A stretch of DNA of 64,000 nucleotides from Notospermus geniculatus (lineage: Eukaryota > Nemertea > Pilidiophora > Heteronemertea > Lineidae), in NCBI GenBank assembly GCA_002633025.1, contig NMRB01002298.1, positions 33,790 to 97,789 of the forward strand. Direction: 5' to 3'. A model generated the notes under the pieces. The model saw nothing but the letters and a program-made list of their open reading frames with translations, was not told the origin of the DNA and did no database searches. The position numbers were made by a program, and so were the translations under genes. Numbering within the stretch: position 1 is the first letter of the stretch; every line of letters begins with the position of its first letter. Shown in pieces: positions 57,314 to 64,000 of the stretch.

Positions 57314-57379
57314 CATGATGCACCATACCAACGTTCACAGGAGGAGATCATATAATCTATCCTGGCGTTCAGCAGTTTG

Positions 57380-57385
57380 AATAAA
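57380..57385 (+). terminator. AATAAA polyadenylation signal of VPS13
   Basis: A canonical AATAAA hexamer lies 67 bases after the VPS13 stop codon, giving a very short 3' UTR. A repeat begins shortly after (about 57,421), which fits transcript ends just before it. No cleavage-site evidence is available from sequence alone. Confidence 0.6.
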
Positions 57386-57420
57386 TGGGACAAAATAGGA
57401 ACTTCACTGAGTCAACAGTA

Positions 57421-57708
57421 GTCTGGCTTGGCCAGACGCTACGGGCTCACCCCTTCTGTAAGTCACACTCCGCGTCTGGCTCTTTTAGAGATTAACAGTC
57501 GTGAAGACCGCATGGTGGCAGCACGGGTCCTTGCGTTTTCCTGGAAGTAAGTTTCGTGGAATTTCCGCGGCAATTATGAGTGCAAAAGCGTGGTGATTGG
57601 CTGGAGCCCAGTGGAGTGCCATCTAGTGGTGTTTATGGCTTTTGAGCCCCAACAGTGCCAGTGTGTGGAAGACCGGGACGTCGGATACACACTGGGGCCG
57701 AGTGTAAG
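57421..57708 (-). mobile_element. Dispersed repeat after VPS13 3' end (inverse of 53,010-53,293)
   Basis: TCTGGCTTGGCCAGACGCTA to GTATCCGAC-inverse sequence, 36 bp after the AATAAA. The part 57,709-58,099 shows nothing recognisable. Confidence 0.7.
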
Positions 57709-58099
57709 TCAACAGTGGATGAGATGGGACTGAACTGATTAACAATGCATGTATATAAGCAAACATCAACTGAACTATGCAGCTTCGGCTGCTGAGTTAG
57801 AATTTGTCATAGGGCCATTTGGAAGCATCCAGTTGAAGTAGAAATGTTTAACGAGCAACATGTTTATAAGAAGTGCAATCTCAGACGATTTCATTGAAAT
57901 GAAGTCGCTGTTTATCTATGCCATGACCATCTGATGTACGTTATACTTAACTTAGACAATACTTTGTTTACAACTCATACGATAGGCTTGTACAAAGATG
58001 CTTTGTCTGTTTACTACCTGTGTGGATGGAAAGTAGAGATAGGTTGGGGAATATTTGGCTGTTTTACGATCTTGGTGGTTTACTAATGTTTGGTTTTTT

Positions 58100-59519
58100 T
58101 TATAGTCTGATATCAACTACGGTGGAGGTTCTCATCCGACTTAACACTTTAAAGCTGAACTGCATGCATAAAACCAGGGCCTCTCACGTTTTAAAAAAAC
58201 ACCCGCGCCACAGCGCGGGCAGTGTCTGAAATAACCTGGGACATCCGCCATGTTTTAGTGGGACTCCAAACATGATAGAGTACCCAAGCATGTAGATGGC
58301 AGCACCTTATTTGCGTCCTGACCACCAAGAAGTGATCAACGCTGTAAGTGCATGTGCATGTGTAGGCCAACATATCAGAAAAGCGAAATACTGAAAAAGT
58401 GTTCAAATGAAAAAAGGAAGAGCCCGGATCCGGATTCGAACCTCCTAGTATTGGCTTGGAAGCCCGGCACGTTTTCCACTACACCAGCAGTTCGCTGGTT
58501 TATTCGTGCCCTTTTTCTAGGTGAAGTTATTGCATATTGGGTATAGTCGTCTCCAGGTTTCGCAAAGGAGTAAATGCCTATGTAGGCCTATTGTTCGTTC
58601 ATCGAGTATTGATCATATGGCCGAGGTTGTAGGACCGGCACAATAGGGCCATGACACGTCAACATTCGGTGGCGAGGAATATCTGTGAGGAGTCTTCCGC
58701 TTGTTTTGGTTTATGTCGGCTACTTTTGACTAGCAGGATGTGTAAGGTGAGCATTCATAGTACTGTTTTCCGTCTTTTTTCATTTCGGCCTCGGTTCTCA
58801 TATTTGCTAGGCCTAAATTGGGTTGTTTTTGTTCGTCCCTTAGCTCAGTGTGTGCATGCATGTTCCGGAGGCCTATGGATAGGCGGGGCCCGATAGGTGA
58901 AACATCTGGCAAGTGAATGTTGTAGGCTAATTTTTGAGTTTATGATAGTCGTGTCAGGCCTAGACGTATAACCAGCTTCTATTATATTTGTTTTATTACA
59001 GCTCTTTCGCCTTTTCATGAGATGGGCGTGTACTGTCTGTATAGCCTGTACATAACGATGGCCTACATGGGCTTCTGGTATGTAGGCCTACATGCACATG
59101 TACATACAGCGTGACTTCCACTTGTTGATGGTCAGGACGCAAATAAGGTGCTGCCACCTACATGCTTGGGTACTCTATCATGTTTGGAGTCCCACTAAAA
59201 CATGGCGGATGTCCCAGGTTATTTCAGACACTGCCCGCGCTGTGGCGCGGGTGTTTTTTTTAAAACGTGAGAGGCCCTGGTTTTATGCATGCAGTTCAGC
59301 TTTAACCCCAGTCTATCCTGAAACCTTTCAGTAGATCTCAGATGAGCTGCTCATTCAGTGCTACAATCGAGCATTTCCGACTGGTACCCATTTATACACC
59401 TGGGTGGAGAGAGGCCAGTGAGGCGAAGAGACTTGCCCAAGGTCTCACGCCCAGTGGGATTCGAACCCGGGACCCTCTGACCGCTAGTCGGAGGCCCGAA
59501 CCACTACACTACTGAGCTC
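58100..59519 (-). mobile_element. SINE family 1 copy split by a 1,149-bp TTAA element
   Basis: The SINE 3' part (58,100-58,152, TATAGTCTGATATCAACTAC) and the rest (59,302-59,519, to GGATTCGAACCCGGGACCCT and CCACTACACTACTGAGCTC) join seamlessly if the inner element and one TTAA are removed. Confidence 0.88.
58153..59301. mobile_element. Long-TIR, TTAA-flanked non-autonomous transposon inside a SINE
   Basis: Starts AGCTGAACTGCATGCATAAA and ends TTTATGCATGCAGTTCAGCT; arms pair over about 220 bp (58,153-58,370 with 59,085-59,301). TTAA at 58,149-58,152 and 59,302-59,305. The middle carries a tRNA-like stretch on the minus strand (CTGGTGTAGTGGAAAACGTG, box B GGTTCGAATCC at about 58,421-58,490) and no transposase. 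Confidence 0.9.
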
Positions 59520-59699
59520 CTCAATGTTCTTTTTCCGCAGTTTGTAACAGATCTTATACCACTCCACGGCTTGTGTTCTAGAAGGAAAAACGATATTTGT
59601 ATTGTACTGTAGGTGCTTCATACGAATGCAATAGTGATTGAGTCCAAACCTACTGCTTTACAATGTATCTGTGGTGTAATTGTCCCCCGGAGCCCTCGG

Positions 59700-61165
59700 A
59701 GGGGGACTTGAAAATACCGGCCGTCCGTGCGCCTATGCCGCTCGCCGCTCGCCGCTACTAGTCCCTTCCGCTCTATAACTTAAGAACGACTGAAGATTTT
59801 GGATTCATATTTGGTGGAGGGATGTATCACGGGCCAAAGGTGTGTCGCGTGAAAGAATCGGCCAAATCCGATTCTCCACTTTGCCACCAGGGGGCCAAAG
59901 GCCAAAACACAAAAACTGCGATTACGCCTTTAATACTCAACGGAATTTCACGAAATTTTTATGGTAGGCTCATCTAGCAAGGGTACATAACATATCATAC
60001 GGGTTTTCAATTTTATTCATTTTTCAGCCCTGTAGGGGGCGCTTTGTAAAAACCACATAAGTTCCCTTCCGTTCTGTAACTTCTGAATGACTGAAAATTT
60101 TGGGTTGATATTTGGTGGGGGGATGTACCATGGGCCAACGGTGTGTCGCGTGAAAGAATCGGCCAAATCTGATTCTCCACTTTGCCACCAGGGGGCCGAA
60201 AGCCAAAACACAAAAACTGTGATTACGCCATTAATACTGAATGGAATTTCATGAAATTTTTGTGGTAGGCTCATCTAGCAAGGGTACATAACATATCGTA
60301 AGGGTTTTCAATTTAATTCATTTTTCAGCCCTGTAGGGGGCGCTTTGTAAAAACCACATAAGTTCCCTTCCGCTCTGTAACTTCTGAACGACTGAAAATT
60401 TTGGGTTGATATTTGGTGGGGGGATGTACCATGAGCCAACGGTGTGTCGCGTGAAAAAATCGGCCAAATCCGATTCTCCACTTTGCCACCAGGGGGCCAA
60501 AGGCCAAAGCACAAAAACTGCGATTACGCCTTTAATACTCAACGGAATTTCACAAAATTTTTATGGTAGGCTCATCTAGCAAGGGTACATAATATACTCT
60601 GCGGGTTTTCAATTTAATTCATTTTTCAGCCCTGTAGGGGGCGCTTTGCAAAAACCACATAAGTTCCCTTCCTCTCTGTAACTTCTGAACGACTGAAAAT
60701 TTTGGGTTGATATTTGGTGGGGGAAGTACCATGGGCCAAAGGTGTGTCACATGAAAGAATCGGCCAAATCTGATTATCCACTTTGCCACCAGGGGGCAAA
60801 AGCTGAAACACAAAAACTGTGATTTTGCCTTTAATACTTAACGGAATTTCATCAGAGTTTTATGGTAGGCTCAGCTAGCAAGGGTACATAATATATCATA
60901 GGATTTTAAAGTTTAATTGATTTTTCAGCCCTGTAGGGGGCACTTTGTAAAATCCACAAAAGTTCCCTTCCGCTTTGTAACTTCTGAACGACTGAAAATT
61001 TGGGGTTAATATTTTGTGGAGGGATGTATCATGGGCCAACGGTGTGTCGCGTCAAAGAATCGACCAAATCTGATTTTCCACTTTGCCACCAGGGGGCCCA
61101 AAAGCCGAATCACAGAAACTGTGATTGTGCCATTAATACTGAATGGAATCTTCAAAATACATGCC
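59700..61165 (+). repeat. About 300-bp tandem array with CTCF-like sites (5 units)
   Basis: The unit is marked by TTTTCAGCCCTGTAGGGGGC at 60,021, 60,322, 60,623 and 60,922, giving a period of 299-301 bp, and by CTTTGCCACCAGGGGGCC at about 59,880, 60,182, 60,482, 60,782 and 61,082. ORFs on the minus strand in each unit are repeat shadows. Confidence 0.92.
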
Positions 61166-61269
61166 CGTCGGACTTGCACCCGGGGCGACGGGGGACGTTC
61201 AATGCTGTGCTTGTTAGAATATGAGTACCACCCATATGAAGTCCCTGCTACAATATGTCAGTACCCATT

Positions 61270-61442
61270 CAGGGGCGGAGCCACAATTTCGGAAAAGAGG
61301 GGGCGCACTGTGCTAGAAACATTGAAATCTGTGGTGAATTTCAATGATTTGCTCCAAATTTCATAATTTCACGGTCAATTTTACAGATTTGTTGGCCGAA
61401 AGGGGAGGCGCGCGCCGGGTGTGCCCCCCGGATCCGTGCCTG
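61270..61442. mobile_element. GGATCC-ended MITE family, copy at 61,270 (minus)
   Basis: CAGGGGCGGAGCCACAATTT to GGATCCGTGCCTG, body identical in layout to the 50,316 copy. Confidence 0.85.
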
Positions 61443-61623
61443 CCATTGTGGGGAGAAGCCAGGGTGCAAAAATATAACGTACAAAAGAACCTCTTCTTTA
61501 TCTCTCCTTGCGATTTTCATTAACTACTGTGTACGTGTAGTATGTTCGGTGGGTAAAATGTAAATAATGTAAATACTTGGGCAGGGACTGCAATAGATGA
61601 CAGTAGACATATCAGTAAATAAC

Positions 61624-62015
61624 GAGGTTTAGCACCTTTCCGACTCCGGCTTCAACTACCAGAATGAATTGCAGTCCGCTGTAGACATCCTTCATAAAAA
61701 CGATTTGATAGACGTTTGCAAATCGTAAAATGCCATAACTTTGTGGCAAAATAATTTTGACTCGTAATCGGAAGTGCACATAACGGTAAATCGCAAATAT
61801 TGTAGTCGTGTTTCAAGTCGTAACGACTAGGATTACGAATTCAATATTCATTATTTATCAGCACTTCCGATTTATAAGGCCCAATTTTTCTGCCTTCAAT
61901 TTATGGTGTTTGACGAATTGAAAACGTCTATCAAATTGTTTTTACCAAGGATGTCCATAGCGGACTGCAATTCATTCTCGTAGTTGAAGTTGGAGTTGGA
62001 AAGGTGCTAAACCTC
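61624..62015. mobile_element. Foldback family E, copy 2
   Basis: GAGGTTTAGCACCTTTCCGA and its inverse TTGGAAAGGTGCTAAACCTC, the body near-identical to 42,759-43,159 in the GCAGTCCGCTGTAGACATCC part. Confidence 0.88.
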
Positions 62016-62104
62016 ACTAATGTCTTCAATGTGTCAAAGTATAGACAACTACTCGTGGTATTTGATCCCTTGGTGTGGTGACTGAGGTAGAGATGAGTTT
62101 CGCT

Positions 62105-62740
62105 GGCAGACATCTTGCCAAAATTAGGTCATCACCATGGGAATTCTCTTCAGGAGTAGATTTTGTATTTCATTTTTCTGTCATGGCCGACGCTATAGCA
62201 TTATTGGCCCTGGTAAGTATGGAGGAGGTCATCACAAACTACTCGTGTTCCTCACTCGGATGGGGTCTTTTACTTGCCCTTGCAAAGAAACAAGGTACAA
62301 GGCACCACGGCTTACTGTCCCATGCGACGGACGTGAAGAGCCGGGAATGAAATCCCATATGGCCCAGGCTGGATTCGAACCCAGGACCTGCCGCTTGCTA
62401 AAGCCCCTGTCACATATCCACTCCGGGGCCCGTACGGCGAGTGAAAACAGACAGATTGCCCCTGAGCCCTGGGGAATGAAAACCGTAGAAATGAAAATGA
62501 ACATGAAAATGAAAATGAAAATCGTAATGGACCCGTACTGTCTCTAAAATCCACAGCAAGCTGATGGGTGGGGAAAATCGTACGGGGCCCGGTGGATTTG
62601 TGACCTAGGACTTTAGCGGACGCGATAACCACTAGGCTACCAGGCTCCTCACTCTTCTAGAGTGACAGATGATTGGCTCTCCCAACCCCCAGAGGGGGAG
62701 ATCTCTATGACGATGACCTAATTTTGGCAAGATGGCTGCC
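62105..62740. mobile_element. Foldback element hosting a SINE that hosts a MITE (three-level nest)
   Basis: Outer ends GGCAGACATCTTGCCAAAAT and ATTTTGGCAAGATGGCTGCC are inverted. SINE family 2 (minus) occupies 62,166-62,400 and 62,614-62,649. A MITE (62,401-62,613; AAGCCCCTGTCACATATCCA / GGATTTGTGACCTAGGACTT, TA on both sides) splits the SINE's tRNA-like head. Confidence 0.85.
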
Positions 62741-63217
62741 AGTGTACCCATCTATATCCAGCTTAACCTTCTAAAAGTCACATGAGTCAACTTCATGTGT
62801 GTCCATTTCTACCGGATACGATCCCCAGTGTTAGGAAGTTGAGGAGGGGAATTCGATGACTGTTGTAACACCATCAGGTAGAAATCTTACCTCTCCTGGC
62901 ATTGTGATACCAAGTCTGTTGCCATGGTGACTGTCGTCAAGACCTCAGGCGTAACCAAGCGATCCTCTACCAATATGTGTATCAAACTTATTTTCTTATT
63001 AATTTTCTATTTGTGTTGTTACAAACAGATCGAATCGGTTGATTATTGTTGGGAATAATAAGATTATTGTTACTAAGGTGTTAATGTAAACAATGGAGAA
63101 GTTTTCTTGTTGTGTGTCGATGATTTCAGTTTAATCTGTGATTACTCTTTCTAAAGTTTAAACATAGTAATGTTACAAAGTTACAGATGAGGGCCTACAT
63201 TCATAAAACCTTGTTAA

Positions 63218-63577
63218 AGGGAGACATGCGAAAAATATTGCCCGGCGGGCACAAGTTGTCTGAGTTGTAGCGCCGTCTGTTAATAGACGGTGACACTACG
63301 CTATATCATAGGCCCCTGTAGAGCTATTAGTGAGCTTAGAACAAGTATCTAACCAAAAAACACTAGTTTGTAAAAACACACCCCGAGCTCACGAATTTAT
63401 GAGCTCGTGGTGTGTTTTAGATACGTGTTGTGTTTTTTAGATACATTTGGTTAGAAAGGTGTTCGAAATAGCTCTACAGGCGCCTGTGATATAGCGTAGT
63501 GTCACCATGTATTAACAGACGGCGCTACAACTCAGAGCACTTGTGCCCGCCGGGCAATATTTTTTGCATGTCTCCCT
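63218..63577. mobile_element. TTAA-flanked long-TIR MITE (AGGGAGACATGC ends)
   Basis: TTAA at 63,214-63,217 and 63,578-63,581; ends AGGGAGACATGCGAAAAATA and TTTTTTGCATGTCTCCCT, arms pair for over 130 bp with a central GAGCTCACGAATTTATGAGC palindrome. An imperfect 20-bp tandem repeat (TAGTTGGGTGCCAGTTGTGT twice) follows at 63,584-63,630. Confidence 0.9.
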
Positions 63578-63630
63578 TTAACTTAGTTGGGTGCCAGTTG
63601 TGTACATAGTTGGGTGCCAGTTGTGTACAT

Positions 63631-64000
63631 TGCCATGTACAAACAGAGCACTTAAGCAAGTAAACTAAACCCTAGCAGGGTTTTATGAATATGGGCCCAG
63701 GATTGGTGGATTGTTCTTGTCATATTTGTGCCATGATTGTTGACGGCGTTGGGTGGTCTCTCTGCCGAATGTTGGTTGAAGTGGCTCTGATAAACTAACG
63801 AAAAAAACTGTACGGTACTTAAAAGTTTTACCCAAGTTGTTTGCACATATTATTATATCTTTTATGCTTAACCTCTGTACTTCACATCTTACTTTAGACT
63901 CTTCAGTGGTATCAGGACATAACCATATTAATCTGCCTTGATATCGTGCCTGTACTTATCTTTGAGCGACATTTCAGAAATTTTGGAAAGTTTTTCTGGC
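63631..64000. other. 3' intergenic flank, nothing recognised
   Basis: No conserved ORF, RNA gene or clear repeat family was identified in this end piece, apart from 'GGTTTTATGAATATGGGCCC', which mirrors 'GGGCCTACATTCATAAAACC' at 63,191 and suggests the 63,218 element sits inside a larger foldback (63,191-63,700). Confidence 0.5.

Noticed and set aside
60013-60813. Series of similar 60-85 codon minus-strand ORFs
   Set aside because: Shadows of the 300-bp tandem array, not genes.

Overview
The window is animal (metazoan) nuclear DNA from a draft assembly. It shows short exons with GT-AG introns, dense tRNA-derived SINEs and small inverted-repeat transposons, two N runs and several single-N positions, and no prokaryotic gene layout. 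The coding content and the transposon-rich introns fit a marine invertebrate bilaterian, perhaps a non-vertebrate deuterostome (echinoderm, hemichordate or cephalochordate). The species cannot be fixed from sequence alone.

Almost the whole window (about 606-57,313, plus strand) is one gene: a VPS13-family bridge-like lipid-transfer protein of the VPS13A/C type. I placed 57 exons, nearly all with matching splice phases. They give about 8.2 kb of coding sequence (about 2,730 codons), plus two candidate microexons. The N-terminal chorein part lies upstream of the window; the stop codon (57,311) and an AATAAA (57,380) are inside. In order the exons encode: the extended middle of the lipid channel (606-12,042); a highly acidic insert made of consecutive symmetric phase 1-1 exons (14,009-16,827); the start of the VAB/SHR-BD adaptor-binding region (17,571-25,180); the SHR-BD core (27,570-36,119) and the rest of that region (47,372-48,899); and the APT1/ATG2_C-like region and C-terminal PH-like end (49,463-57,313).

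The largest intron (36,120-47,371) holds a second gene on the minus strand: an intact single-exon class A GPCR (37,504-38,595) with unusual motif changes.

The introns and the 3' flank (57,386-64,000) are packed with transposons: at least two tRNA-derived SINE families, many foldback/long-TIR elements (a large subset flanked by TTAA), nested insertions, minisatellites and a roughly 300-bp tandem array carrying CTCF-like motifs. A near-perfect 2-kb palindrome (33,333-35,369) contains two VPS13 exons and ends exactly at a single N. Other single Ns (6,301 and 52,720) cut coding exons and appear to hide missing coding sequence, so single Ns here behave like collapsed contig joins. No rRNA, CRISPR array, convincing functional tRNA or autonomous transposon ORF was seen.
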